The notes beneath the pieces were generated by a model. That model searched no databases and had not been told where the DNA came from. It saw nothing but the letters and a program-made list of their open reading frames with translations. Below, piece by piece: positions 34,790 through 43,813 of a stretch of 56,875 nt of DNA. Both the position numbers and the translations under genes were made by a program. How positions within the stretch are numbered: the first letter of the stretch is position 1; every line of letters starts with the position of its first letter. The DNA is from Selenomonas sp. GACV-9. GTDB lineage: Bacteria > Bacillota > Negativicutes > Selenomonadales > Selenomonadaceae. The DNA lies in contig FPAX01000011.1 in the NCBI GenBank assembly GCA_900116485.1, positions 1 to 56,875 of the forward strand, written 5' to 3'.

Positions 34790-34811
34790 ATAGTAAACAT
34801 TTATTTACTAT
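34790..34811. promoter_or_regulatory. Palindrome downstream of the RND promoter, probable operator
   Basis: ATAGTAAA-CATTTA-TTTACTAT is a perfect 8-bp inverted repeat with a 6-nt spacer. It lies at about +5 to +26 of the predicted efflux transcript, suited to repression by the divergent MarR protein. Confidence 0.7.
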
Positions 34812-34870
34812 TTCAGTCGAGCAAGACGCTGATAGAAATGGGAATGGAATGTTATAAGGAGGTTTAACGA

Positions 34871-36088
34871 TTGTTTTTGACGAAAAACAAGAAGACAAAG
34901 GCGCTCGTAATCGGCATTTCGCTGGCCATCTCCGCAAGCTTTGCTGTTGCCGGCTGTGGTTCAAATGGACAGCAGGCGCAGCATCAGGGGGCGCAGGTCA
35001 AGGCCATGCAGGTTATCCAGCAGGATACGCCGCTGACCAGTGAGTTTGCCGGCCAGATTGTGGGTAAGGACGAAGTCAAGGTTCAGTCCAAGGTTTCTGG
35101 CAATGTTGTGGAGAAGTATGTGACGGGCGGTCAGTATGTACAGGCCGGCCAGCCGCTCTACAAGATCGATTCGCGCCAGTATGAGTCGGCAGTCCTGCAG
35201 GCCCAGGCAAATCTGGCACAGTCTGAGGCGACACTGAGCAATGCGGAGACCGATCTCAATCGTTATCGTCAGTTGCTTTCGTCACAGGCGATTGCCGAGC
35301 AGACGGTAGCTACGCAGCAGGCACAGGTCAATTCTTATAGTGCTCAGGCCTCGGCGAATGCAGCACTTCTCCGCAAGGCGCAGCAGGATCTGGCTGATAC
35401 GGTCATCTATGCGCCGATGAGCGGTCAGCTTTCGGTCGATGATGTCGCTGTGGGTACGTTTGCCGCAGCCGGCAGCACGAACCTTGTTACGATTGGTTCG
35501 TCGAATCCGGTGTTTGCGCAGTTCAGCATCTCGGAAACCGATTACCTGAAATTCATGAACAACGCAGCTATGCAGGGCGGCAATGGCATGTCGCCGACGG
35601 TGTCAATCACGCTGTCTGACGGTACAGTCTATCCGATTGATGGGCAGATTGTCCAGTCTGATCGCGCATTGTCGAGCAATACGGGCACGCTGACGGTCAA
35701 GGCGCTGTTTGACAATCCGGACGGCTTGCTGCTGCCGGGCATGTTTGCCCGCGTGCGCCTTTCCGGCGAAATCGTCCCGAATGCCATCCTGGTGCCGCAG
35801 CGTGCGGTCCAGCAGCTGCTGGGCAAGTCCTTTGTCATGGTAGTTGGCGAGGACGGCAAGTCCAAGGCTCAGGCTGTAACCCTTGGTGACAAGGTCGGCA
35901 GCTACTACATCATCAAGGATGGCCTGACGTCGGCTGATGTCGTGGTCGTCGAGGGCCTTTCGAATCTGCAGGAGGGGATCGACCTTACGGTTACCATGGT
36001 AACGGCTGACGATATGGGCTTCTCGCTGACGTCGGATCCGACCCTGTTCGATTCCAACACGATTGCCGCTGCTGATTCGAAGAAGTAA
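34871..36088 (+). CDS. RND efflux periplasmic adaptor lipoprotein
   Basis: A 405-aa membrane-fusion protein of the AcrA/MexA type that joins the RND pump to the outer-membrane channel. A lipoprotein signal peptide ends at FAVAGC (lipobox), so Cys29 is the likely lipidated residue. The barrel-lipoyl region (DEVKVQSKVSGNVVEKYVTGGQYVQAGQPLYKID) and a coiled-coil hairpin (about 90-165, AQANLAQSEATLSNAETDL) are clear. TTG 34871 follows AAGGAGG by 8 nt. It lies 12 nt upstream of the pump gene. Confidence 0.93.
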   Translation: MFLTKNKKTKALVIGISLAISASFAVAGCGSNGQQAQHQGAQVKAMQVIQQDTPLTSEFAGQIVGKDEVKVQSKVSGNVVEKYVTGGQYVQAGQPLYKIDSRQYESAVLQAQANLAQSEATLSNAETDLNRYRQLLSSQAIAEQTVATQQAQVNSYSAQASANAALLRKAQQDLADTVIYAPMSGQLSVDDVAVGTFAAAGSTNLVTIGSSNPVFAQFSISETDYLKFMNNAAMQGGNGMSPTVSITLSDGTVYPIDGQIVQSDRALSSNTGTLTVKALFDNPDGLLLPGMFARVRLSGEIVPNAILVPQRAVQQLLGKSFVMVVGEDGKSKAQAVTLGDKVGSYYIIKDGLTSADVVVVEGLSNLQEGIDLTVTMVTADDMGFSLTSDPTLFDSNTIAAADSKK

Positions 36089-36100
36089 GGGGGCGGCGTC

Positions 36101-39100
36101 TTGTCAAAATTCTTTATACACCGGCCGATATTTGCTATCGTCATCTCGATCATCATCGTGATTGTTGGTGTGCTCGCGGCAGTGCAGCTGCCGATTGCGC
36201 AGTATCCGCAGATTTCGCCGCCGACGGTTTCGGTCAGCACGACCTACACCGGCGCGAATGCGGCGGTCGTCAATGAGACAGTCGCGCAGATTGTCGAGCA
36301 GCAGATCAACGGTACCCAGGGGATGGATTACATGTCCTCGAACTCCGATGATACGGGCCGCTACAGCCTTTCGGTCGTCTTCGAGAATGGCACCGATGGC
36401 GATATGGATTCCGTCAAGGTACAGAACAATGCTGCGACGGCCACTGCCAGCCTGCCATCCGATGTACAGACGGTCGGTCTTACTACGCGTAAATCCTCGA
36501 ATGATATGGCATACATGTTGTCGCTGTATTCACCTGATGGCACGTATGATCGCGCGTTCATGAAAAACTATGCCGATATCTATCTGCTCGATCAGCTCCA
36601 GCGTGTGCCGGGTGTCGGTAATGTCCAGATCTTCGGTGCAGACTATGCGATGCGTGTCTGGCTCAATCCGGACAAGCTCGCAGAGCTTGGTCTCACAGTG
36701 GCTGATGTGACGTCGGCCATCAAGGAGCAGAATGTACAGGCTCCGGCTGGTACCGTTGGTGCCATGCCGGTGGCCAATGGGCAGGAGAAACAGTATACGG
36801 GCAAGATTTCCGGCCGTCTGGTGACACCGGAAGAGTTCGGTAATGTCATCCTGCGGTCTTCCAACGGCCAGTTTGTCCGCTTGAAGGATGTAGCCCGCAT
36901 TGAGACGGGGGAGAAATCAAGCTCCATCATCTCGAAATTCAACGGTTATCCGTCAGTCGGTTTCGGTATCAATCTGACGAGTGATGCCAATGCCATGCAG
37001 ACGGTTGCCGGTGTCCGCGAGATTCTCGACAAGGCAAAGCCCAATCTGCCGCCGAACCTCAAGATGGCGCAGATCTTCGACTCGACGAACTACATCAACG
37101 CTTCCATCAAGGAAGTCTTGGAGACGTTCCTCGAGGCACTGGCATTGGTCGTATTGGTCATCTTCTTGTTCCTGCAGAATTGGCGCGCAACGCTGATCCC
37201 GCTGCTGGCCGTTCCGGTATCGCTTATCGGTACCTTGGCCGCCTTTATCGTGTTGGACTTTTCCATCAACACGCTGACGCTGTTTGCCATGGTTTTGGCT
37301 ATCGGCCTTGTCGTCGATGATGCTATCGTCGTTATCGAGAATGTCGAGAAACACATGGAAGAGGGACTGGAGCCGATTGATGCGACAGAGCGTGCGATGG
37401 ATGAGGTACAGGGGCCGGTCGTTGCCATCGCTTTCGTATTGGCAGCCGTATTCGTACCGGTTGCCTTCCTCGGTGGTATGACGGGTATCCTCTATCGTCA
37501 GTTCGCTTTGACGATTGCCGTATCCATGGCGCTGTCAGCATTTGTGGCACTGACACTTACGCCGGCACTCTGCGCTATGATTCTCAAGAAACATGAGCCC
37601 AAGGATGATGAGGGTGTTCTTGGCCGTTTCTTCGTTGCCTTCAACAGCTGGTTCGATCGCACGAAACGCGGCTATATGGGCATCGTGGCGAAGTTCATCC
37701 GCCGCACGCGCTTGGCGTTCCTGTTCATGCTTATCGTTTGCATCGTAGCTGGTGCTGTCTTCAAGGTCCTGCCGTCGACTTTCGTGCCGAATGAGGACCA
37801 GGGCTATCTCTTCGCAGCTGTCCAGCTGCCAGAAGGCACCTCGATGAACCAGACGCAGAAATCCATCGACAAGCTGGCCAAGGCGGCCATGGAGAACGTT
37901 CCAGGCGTCGAGAATGTCATGGCCATCACGGGTTTCGATATCTTGTCGAGTGGTGCTAAGCCGAGTGCCGGCATGGTCGTCCTCGGCATGAAGGACTGGA
38001 CCCAGCGTACGGATAAATCGATGTCGGTTGACTCAGCCGTCGGCATGATGTTTGGCCTTGGAGCCAAGGTCACGCCGGAGGCTACGGTCATCGCCATGAA
38101 CCCGCCGGCCCTTCCGGGCCTCGGTGCCGTGGGCGGCTGGTCGCTGCAGCTGCAGGATATGTCCGGTCACACGGATCAGGAGCTGGCTGATGTCACGAAC
38201 AAGATCGTCGCGGCAGCCAACCAGCGTCCGGAACTTCAGGGTGTGCGTTCGACCTTCAAGATGACGTCACCGACTTACGAGTTCGAGATTGACCGTGAGC
38301 GCGTCAAGCAGCTTGGCGTCCAGCTCTCGGATGTATTCACGGCTATGCAGGTCAACTACGGTGGTTCCCAGGTCAATGACTTCAACCAGTTTGGCCGTTC
38401 TTACAAGGTCATGCTGCAGGCCGATACGCGCTATCGCAGCGAGGCTGAGTCGACGAAGTTCATCTTCGTCAAGAGCAGCAGCGGCACGATGGTTCCTTTG
38501 GATACGCTGCTCAAGCCGAAACTCAGCTCGGCCCCGACGTCGATCTCGCGCTTCAATGGCACGCGTTCGATTGCCATCCAGGGTAATGCTGCCCAGGGGT
38601 ATTCCTCGGGTCAGGCAATGAAAGCCATCCAGGAAGTCGTCCATGAGAATACGGACAACGGCTTCAATATCGAGTGGTCCGGTCAGAGCCGCGAGGAGTC
38701 CAAGGCCTCGAGCTCGACGATGCAGGTGCTCGGCCTGGCATTGGTATTCGTATTCCTCTGCCTAGCAGCTCTTTATGAGAGCTGGAGCGTACCGTTTGCT
38801 GTACTGCTGACGGTACCGACGGGCATCATGGGTGCCTTGGTATCTGAGTATGGCCTTTCGATGCTGGAGGCTATGGCAGGCCATCCGAATGCCGGCTTGC
38901 AGAACAGTGTCTACATGCAGATCGGTATCATCATGATCATCGGTCTGGCGGCGAAGAATGCCATCCTTATCGTTGAGTTTGCGAAGGTCCGTGTGGACCG
39001 CGGCATGGAGCCGGTCAAGGCGGCCATCGAGGCTGCGGGCCTGCGTCTGCGCCCAATCCTCATGACGTCCTTTGCCTTCATCATCGGCTGTCTGCCGCTG

Positions 39101-39289
39101 GCTGTAGCTAGTGGTGCCGGTGCTGCAGCTCGTAACGGCATGGGTGTCGCAGTAGTCGGCGGTATGCTCTTTGCTACCGCAATGGGTATCTTCCTGATAC
39201 CGGTATTCTTTGTTGCGACGGAGTGGCTGGCTGCCAAGCTCGGCCTGCTCAAGCAGCAGAAAAAGAGAACTTCTTCGGATTACATGTGA
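36101..39289 (+). CDS. RND multidrug efflux pump (HAE1, AcrB type)
   Basis: A 1062-aa inner-membrane proton antiporter. It starts MSKFFIHRPIFAIVISIIIVIVG, as AcrB does. It has 12 predicted membrane helices in two blocks and two large periplasmic loops. The proton-relay Asp pair is in LVVDDAIVVIENVEKHM near residue 405. GFAFG-type and FIIGCLPLAVASGAGAAARNGMGVAVVGGM segments are typical. TTG follows AAGGGGGC. No TolC-type channel gene is in the window. The pump implies an outer membrane. Its substrates cannot be read from the sequence. Confidence 0.96.
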   Translation: MSKFFIHRPIFAIVISIIIVIVGVLAAVQLPIAQYPQISPPTVSVSTTYTGANAAVVNETVAQIVEQQINGTQGMDYMSSNSDDTGRYSLSVVFENGTDGDMDSVKVQNNAATATASLPSDVQTVGLTTRKSSNDMAYMLSLYSPDGTYDRAFMKNYADIYLLDQLQRVPGVGNVQIFGADYAMRVWLNPDKLAELGLTVADVTSAIKEQNVQAPAGTVGAMPVANGQEKQYTGKISGRLVTPEEFGNVILRSSNGQFVRLKDVARIETGEKSSSIISKFNGYPSVGFGINLTSDANAMQTVAGVREILDKAKPNLPPNLKMAQIFDSTNYINASIKEVLETFLEALALVVLVIFLFLQNWRATLIPLLAVPVSLIGTLAAFIVLDFSINTLTLFAMVLAIGLVVDDAIVVIENVEKHMEEGLEPIDATERAMDEVQGPVVAIAFVLAAVFVPVAFLGGMTGILYRQFALTIAVSMALSAFVALTLTPALCAMILKKHEPKDDEGVLGRFFVAFNSWFDRTKRGYMGIVAKFIRRTRLAFLFMLIVCIVAGAVFKVLPSTFVPNEDQGYLFAAVQLPEGTSMNQTQKSIDKLAKAAMENVPGVENVMAITGFDILSSGAKPSAGMVVLGMKDWTQRTDKSMSVDSAVGMMFGLGAKVTPEATVIAMNPPALPGLGAVGGWSLQLQDMSGHTDQELADVTNKIVAAANQRPELQGVRSTFKMTSPTYEFEIDRERVKQLGVQLSDVFTAMQVNYGGSQVNDFNQFGRSYKVMLQADTRYRSEAESTKFIFVKSSSGTMVPLDTLLKPKLSSAPTSISRFNGTRSIAIQGNAAQGYSSGQAMKAIQEVVHENTDNGFNIEWSGQSREESKASSSTMQVLGLALVFVFLCLAALYESWSVPFAVLLTVPTGIMGALVSEYGLSMLEAMAGHPNAGLQNSVYMQIGIIMIIGLAAKNAILIVEFAKVRVDRGMEPVKAAIEAAGLRLRPILMTSFAFIIGCLPLAVASGAGAAARNGMGVAVVGGMLFATAMGIFLIPVFFVATEWLAAKLGLLKQQKKRTSSDYM

Positions 39290-39303
39290 TTCCGGAAAAA
39301 ACA

Positions 39304-39337
39304 GCTTCCCTTCTCAGTCGAGGAGGGAAGTTTTTTA
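39304..39337 (+). terminator. Terminator after the RND operon
   Basis: GCTTCCCTTCT pairs with AGGAGGGAAG around CAGTCG and is followed by TTTTTT. Confidence 0.9.
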
Positions 39338-39359
39338 TCTATATGTTCGAAAATAAATC

Positions 39360-39388
39360 TTGCAAAAAGAACAATTGTTTTATATAAT
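39360..39388 (+). promoter_or_regulatory. recA promoter with LexA-like box in the spacer
   Basis: TTGCAA (39360-39365) and a perfect TATAAT (39383-39388) are spaced by 17 bp. The spacer contains GAAC-AATT-GTTT (39369-39380), close to the Firmicute LexA box GAAC-N4-GTTC, so LexA would block the polymerase directly. Confidence 0.82.
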
Positions 39389-39432
39389 ATCTACAGATAA
39401 AATCGTGAGTTCGAAAGGAGCTGTTATTAAGA

Positions 39433-40479
39433 ATGGCAACGGATAAGAAAGAGGCCTTGGCCAGCGCATTGAAACAGATTGAGAAGGATTTCGGCAAAGG
39501 CTCGATCATGCGTCTCGGCGATGCCAAGGCGAATATGAACGTGGAGGTCATATCGACGGGCATCCTGCCTCTCGATATTGCCCTGGGCGTTGGCGGTGTG
39601 CCCCGCGGCCGTATCATCGAGGTCTATGGCCCGGAGTCTTCTGGTAAGACCACGGTCACGCTGCACATGATCGCTGAGGCGCAGAAGGCCGGCGGCATTG
39701 CGGCCTTCATCGATGCGGAGCATGCACTCGACCCTGTCTATGCGGCCAAGCTCGGTGTCAACATCGATGACCTGCTGATTTCGCAGCCGGACACTGGTGA
39801 GCAGGCTCTCGATATCGTTGATGCGCTGGTGCGCAGCGGTGCCATCGATATCATCGTCGTTGACTCGGTAGCAGCTCTGGTACCGAAGGCAGAGATCGAG
39901 GGTGAGATGGGCGACAGCCATGTCGGCCTGCATGCGCGTCTCATGAGCCAGGCCATGCGCAAGCTCACGGGTATCATCAGCAAGAGCCAGACGGTGGCCA
40001 TCTTCATCAACCAGATCCGCGAGAAGGTCGGTGTCATGTTCGGCAACCCTGAGACGACGACGGGCGGCCGTGCGCTCAAGTTCTATTCGTCGGTACGTCT
40101 TGACGTGCGCAAGATCGACAAGATCACGCAGGGACAGGATGTCATCGGCAACCGCACGCGTATCAAGGTGGTCAAGAATAAGGTAGCACCGCCGTTCAAG
40201 ATGGCTGAGTTCGATATCATGTATGGCGAAGGCGTGTCGAAGATGTCGAGCATCATCGATATGGGCGTCGAGATGGACATCGTCGACAAGAGCGGTGCCT
40301 GGTTCTCGTATGAGGGCACACGCCTGGGACAGGGCAAGGAAAATGCCAAGCAGGCTCTCAAGGATCAGCCGGAGCTCTGCGCTGAGATCGAGGCCAAGAT
40401 CCGTGCCAAACTGCTGGCGACTGAGGAGATTGCTGGCGAACAGGCCCCCGCTGATACGGAACCTGAAACAGAGGCATAA
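39433..40479 (+). CDS. recA: Recombinase RecA
   Basis: A 348-aa DNA strand-exchange ATPase and LexA co-protease. The Walker A motif is GPESSGKTT near residue 66. [22 protein letters not shown], the DNA-binding loops and [32 protein letters not shown] are all standard. The acidic C-terminal tail ([11 protein letters not shown]) is present. The Shine-Dalgarno AAAGGAG lies 12 nt before the ATG, a rather long gap. It is followed by recX. Confidence 0.98.
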   Translation: MATDKKEALASALKQIEKDFGKGSIMRLGDAKANMNVEVISTGILPLDIALGVGGVPRGRIIEVYGPESSGKTTVTLHMIAEAQKAGGIAAFIDAEHALDPVYAAKLGVNIDDLLISQPDTGEQALDIVDALVRSGAIDIIVVDSVAALVPKAEIEGEMGDSHVGLHARLMSQAMRKLTGIISKSQTVAIFINQIREKVGVMFGNPETTTGGRALKFYSSVRLDVRKIDKITQGQDVIGNRTRIKVVKNKVAPPFKMAEFDIMYGEGVSKMSSIIDMGVEMDIVDKSGAWFSYEGTRLGQGKENAKQALKDQPELCAEIEAKIRAKLLATEEIAGEQAPADTEPETEA

Positions 40480-40485
40480 TCACCT

Positions 40486-41001
40486 ATGTGGAAATATCAG
40501 CGGTCAGAGGATGATATGACGGAGGAGTCAGCGCGCCGGCCACGCAAGCCGAAGAAGACGGCTTTGATGACGGCCGTCGATTTGCTGGCCCGGCAGGAGC
40601 ATAGCGAAAAGAAACTGCGGGAAAAGCTTTTGCGCAAGGGCTATGCGGAAGTGGAGGTGCAGCAGGCAATCGACCGCCTCGTGGAGATGCATTACCTGAA
40701 CGATGCAGATGCCTGTGCCCGTCAGTTTGAGTTCCTCTATCATGAGAGCCGCAGTTCCGTGCGGCAGATCTGCGTCAAGCTTATGCAGCGTGGTTTTGAA
40801 TCGTCCCTGGTGAAGGACTGCATTCCCTCAGACACATTTGAGCGGGAAAAGGCCGCAGCACTGCGCGTGCTGGCTCTCAAGTTCAAGCCGTCGGCTGACC
40901 GGCAGAAGATGATGGCTAACCTTTATGGCAAGGGCTTTGATTCTTCAGCCATCCGGGCGGCTGTGACGGAATTCTGCCAGGGCGAAGAAAATCAATATTG
41001 A
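40486..41001 (+). CDS. recX: Regulatory protein RecX
   Basis: A 171-aa RecX that caps RecA filaments. It has three helical repeats (ALMTAVDLLARQEHSEKKLREKLLRKGYAEVEVQQAIDRLVEM, CARQFEFLYHESRSSVRQICVKLMQRGF, FDSSAIRAAVTEFC). The start is uncertain between ATG 40486 (6 nt after recA) and ATG 40516, which has GAGG nearby. recA-recX is a standard pair, so it shares the SOS-regulated promoter. Confidence 0.9.
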   Translation: MWKYQRSEDDMTEESARRPRKPKKTALMTAVDLLARQEHSEKKLREKLLRKGYAEVEVQQAIDRLVEMHYLNDADACARQFEFLYHESRSSVRQICVKLMQRGFESSLVKDCIPSDTFEREKAAALRVLALKFKPSADRQKMMANLYGKGFDSSAIRAAVTEFCQGEENQY

Positions 41002-41003
41002 AT

Positions 41004-41043
41004 GGGAGCCTTGTGCGTTTTGAAAGCGCGCAAGGCTTTTAAA
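41004..41043 (+). terminator. Terminator after recA-recX
   Basis: GCCTTGTGCG pairs with CGCGCAAGGC around a TTTTGAAAG loop and is followed by TTTTAAAAT. Confidence 0.85.
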
Positions 41044-41111
41044 ATACAGGCGCTTATGATATAATCGTTAAAAAGCTTTACACGTCAATGTACTTAGAGG
41101 AGGAACAAATT

Positions 41112-42665
41112 TTGAGCAAGCCTGCCAATGAAATGATTCTGGTTCTGGATTTTGGTGGTCAGTACAACCAGCTGATTGCGCGCCGTGTCCGTGAGAACCA
41201 TGTCTATTGCGAGGTTCATCCGCATACGCTGAGCCTGGACAAGATTCGTGAGATGGCACCGAAGGGCATCATCCTGACCGGCGGCCCGAACAGCGTCTAC
41301 AAAGAGGATTCGGCCAGCTGCAGCCCGGAGCTCTTTGAGCTCGGCATTCCGGTCATGGGAATCTGCTATGGTTCCCAGCTCATGTCGCATCTGCTGGGCG
41401 GCAAGGTCGCTACGGCACCGACGAGTGAATACGGCAAGACAGAAGTCACGATTGATGAGCAGGGCTCGAAACTCTTCCAGGGTGTAGATGAGAAGACGAT
41501 TTGCTGGATGAGCCATACCGACTATATCGCCGAGGCTCCGGCAGGTTTCACGGTGACGGCTTCCACGCCGGTTTGCCCGGTGGCTGCCATGGAAAATGCG
41601 GCTAAGAATCTCTATGCCACGCAGTTCCATCCGGAAGTCATGCATACGGTTCAGGGCAAGACGATGCTCAAGAACTTCGTTTACGAAGTCTGTGGCTGTG
41701 CTGGCGAGTGGAAGATGGATTCCTTCGTCAAGAGAACGGTGGAAGAGCTCAAAGCAAAAATCGGCAGCGGCCGTGCTCTTTGCGCCCTGTCCGGCGGCGT
41801 TGATTCCTCGGTGGCTGCAGTCCTGCTCTCCAAGGCCATCGGCAAGCAGCTGACCTGCGTATTCGTCGACCATGGCCTGCTGCGCAAGGATGAAGGCGAT
41901 CAGGTTGAGGCGGTATTCGGACCGAATGGTTCCTATGATGTCAACTTCATCCGTGTCAATGCCAAGGATCGTTTCTATGCGAAACTGGCTGGTGTCACGG
42001 AGCCAGAGCAGAAGCGCAAGATCATCGGCGAGGAGTTCATCCGCGTATTCGAGGAAGAGGCCAAGAAGATCGGCGCTGTTGATTATCTCGTACAGGGTAC
42101 GATCTATCCTGATGTCATCGAGAGCGGCCTGGGAAAATCGGCAGTCATCAAATCCCATCATAACGTGGGCGGCCTGCCGGACTTCGTCGATTTCAAGGAA
42201 ATCGTCGAGCCGCTGCGCCTGCTGTTCAAGGATGAGGTTCGTGCGGCTGGCCGCGAGCTCGGCATTCCCGAGTATCTCGTCAACCGTCAGCCCTTCCCAG
42301 GTCCGGGCCTTGGCATCCGCATCATCGGCGAGGTAACGGAAGAGAAGGTCAAGATTGTCCAGGAGGCTGATGCCATCTATCGCGAAGAGGTGGCCAAGGC
42401 TGGTGCTGACAAGAATCTCGGCCAGTATTTTGCCGCCCTTACGAACATGCGCAGCGTCGGTGTCATGGGCGACGGCCGTACCTATGATTACGCCATTGCC
42501 CTGCGTGCTGTCATGACCAGCGACTTCATGACAGCAGAGAGTGCGCAGCTTCCTTGGGAAGTCCTGCAGAAGACCACGACCCGTATCGTCAATGAGGTAA
42601 AAGGCGTCAATCGCGTCATGTACGACTGCACGGGCAAACCGCCAGCAACGATTGAGTTTGAATAA
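41112..42665 (+). CDS. guaA: GMP synthase (glutamine-hydrolysing)
   Basis: A 517-aa enzyme converting XMP to GMP. The glutamine amidotransferase domain (about 1-195) has Cys85 in GICYGSQLM and the His-Glu pair in TQFHPEV. The ATP-pyrophosphatase domain has the P-loop [14 protein letters not shown]. The C-terminal dimerisation domain contains [16 protein letters not shown] and ends [21 protein letters not shown] 41112 follows GAGGAGG; the preceding in-frame start would overlap that site. A TATAAT lies near 41060. Confidence 0.97.
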   Translation: MSKPANEMILVLDFGGQYNQLIARRVRENHVYCEVHPHTLSLDKIREMAPKGIILTGGPNSVYKEDSASCSPELFELGIPVMGICYGSQLMSHLLGGKVATAPTSEYGKTEVTIDEQGSKLFQGVDEKTICWMSHTDYIAEAPAGFTVTASTPVCPVAAMENAAKNLYATQFHPEVMHTVQGKTMLKNFVYEVCGCAGEWKMDSFVKRTVEELKAKIGSGRALCALSGGVDSSVAAVLLSKAIGKQLTCVFVDHGLLRKDEGDQVEAVFGPNGSYDVNFIRVNAKDRFYAKLAGVTEPEQKRKIIGEEFIRVFEEEAKKIGAVDYLVQGTIYPDVIESGLGKSAVIKSHHNVGGLPDFVDFKEIVEPLRLLFKDEVRAAGRELGIPEYLVNRQPFPGPGLGIRIIGEVTEEKVKIVQEADAIYREEVAKAGADKNLGQYFAALTNMRSVGVMGDGRTYDYAIALRAVMTSDFMTAESAQLPWEVLQKTTTRIVNEVKGVNRVMYDCTGKPPATIEFE

Positions 42666-42680
42666 TCCATAAAGAAAAGA

Positions 42681-42718
42681 CAGCAGGAATCCAGCAGGAG
42701 GGATTCCTGCTGTTTTTG
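42681..42718 (+). terminator. Terminator after guaA
   Basis: CAGCAGGAATCC / GGATTCCTGCTG form a 12-bp stem with an 8-nt loop, followed by TTTTTG. Confidence 0.93.
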
Positions 42719-42809
42719 TTTTCAGGAACTGGCTCCTGGGGCTATGGCAACCAGCAGTTGCGTGAAATCTGCGGCCGCCTGTTTTATAATGAAAGTGGAG
42801 GGATGAAAC

Positions 42810-43574
42810 ATGAAAACGCATGAGGTGATTTTAGCACTGCGGAACAAGGCAGGCCTTTCGCAAGAAGAGTTGGCGCAGAAGATTTTCGTGACCAGGCAGG
42901 CAGTATCCCGGTGGGAGCAGGGCGAAACAGTTCCCAATACCGAAACATTGAAGCGGTTATCCCAGGTGTTTGATGTTTCAATCAATACCCTGCTGGGATC
43001 GCCCCGCAAGCTGATCTGCCAATGTTGCGGGATGCCGTTGGAGGATCCGCTGATTGGCAGGAACAAAGATGGGTCACTCAATGAAGACTATTGCAAATGG
43101 TGCTATGCGGATGGGATCTTCACTTATAGCAATAAGGAAGAGCTATTGGCGGTCTGTGTCGGGGAACTTAGGAAACAAGGCTTTTCGGAGCAGCAGGCCA
43201 GAGAGTATATGGAAGAGAAACTGCCGACACTCGCTTACTGGCGGCGGCATGAGGAGTTTTGCGATGGCGGCGGGCTTGCCGCATTCAAAGACCGCTTGGT
43301 AGAAGAGTTGAATGGGCTTTCCATCGAGGGAATGCCAAAAGTGGAGGCAGTGCATCCGCTGGTGGGAAGCTATGTGAATCTGGCCTATGGCTTGCCCAGC
43401 GGCGAACGGGTGAAATTCCTGGATGATGATAAAACCTACTGGGGAAATCAACTGCCAGGTGCGGCTGGCAGCAGTCGGTGCTTTGGGGTACTGGCAGACA
43501 AGGAGTTCCTGCTGGTCTGCACTTATGAAGAAGGAGGGAAGAATCCCGAACTGCTGGTATATAGAAAAAGATAG
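42810..43574 (+). CDS. XRE-family HTH regulator with zinc-ribbon domain
   Basis: A 254-aa protein. Residues 1-60 form an XRE helix-turn-helix (ILALRNKAGLSQEELAQKIFVTRQAVSRWEQGETVPN). Residues about 68-105 hold a zinc ribbon (CQCCGMPLED then EDYCKWCYADGIFTY), of a type fused to XRE domains in many Clostridia. The remaining part (about 150-254: HPLVGSYVNLAYGLPSGERVKF) is an unassigned domain. The ATG follows GTGGAGGGATG. It lies after the guaA terminator and before tRNA-Pro. Its targets are unknown. Confidence 0.85.
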   Translation: MKTHEVILALRNKAGLSQEELAQKIFVTRQAVSRWEQGETVPNTETLKRLSQVFDVSINTLLGSPRKLICQCCGMPLEDPLIGRNKDGSLNEDYCKWCYADGIFTYSNKEELLAVCVGELRKQGFSEQQAREYMEEKLPTLAYWRRHEEFCDGGGLAAFKDRLVEELNGLSIEGMPKVEAVHPLVGSYVNLAYGLPSGERVKFLDDDKTYWGNQLPGAAGSSRCFGVLADKEFLLVCTYEEGGKNPELLVYRKR

Positions 43575-43611
43575 ATCTTATAATAACATTGATACGATGT
43601 GCGGATAAGTC

Positions 43612-43640
43612 TTTACAAATAAAAGAAAATACCGTATAAT
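43612..43640 (+). promoter_or_regulatory. Promoter of tRNA-Pro
   Basis: TTTACA (43612-43617) and a perfect TATAAT (43635-43640) are spaced by 17 bp, 11 nt before the tRNA. Confidence 0.88.
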
Positions 43641-43650
43641 ATATTTTGTT

Positions 43651-43727
43651 CGGGACGTAGCGCAGTTTGGTAGCGCGCTTCCTTGGGGTGGAAGAGGTCG
43701 TGGGTTCAAATCCCGTCGTTCCGACCA
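43651..43727 (+). tRNA. tRNA-Pro (GGG)
   Basis: A 77-nt tRNA. Acceptor CGGGACG pairs with CGTTCCG. The anticodon stem CTTCC / GGAAG closes loop TTGGGGT, giving anticodon GGG. The discriminator is A and CCA is encoded. It stands alone with its own promoter and terminator. Confidence 0.97.
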
Positions 43728-43739
43728 TTATATGATCGT

Positions 43740-43776
43740 TAAAGTGATTCAGCTTCGGCTGGATCACTTTTTTTCA
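43740..43776 (+). terminator. Terminator of tRNA-Pro
   Basis: AAAGTGATTCAGC / GCTGGATCACTTT with a TTCG tetraloop is followed by TTTTTC. Confidence 0.92.
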
Positions 43777-43813
43777 ATCAGGATAGCTAGGCTGGCATGA
43801 AAGGAAGTAATAC

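Noticed and set aside
41094..42821. 575-codon minus-strand ORF opposite guaA
   Set aside because: It is a shadow of guaA, spans the guaA terminator on the reverse strand and lacks any domain signature.
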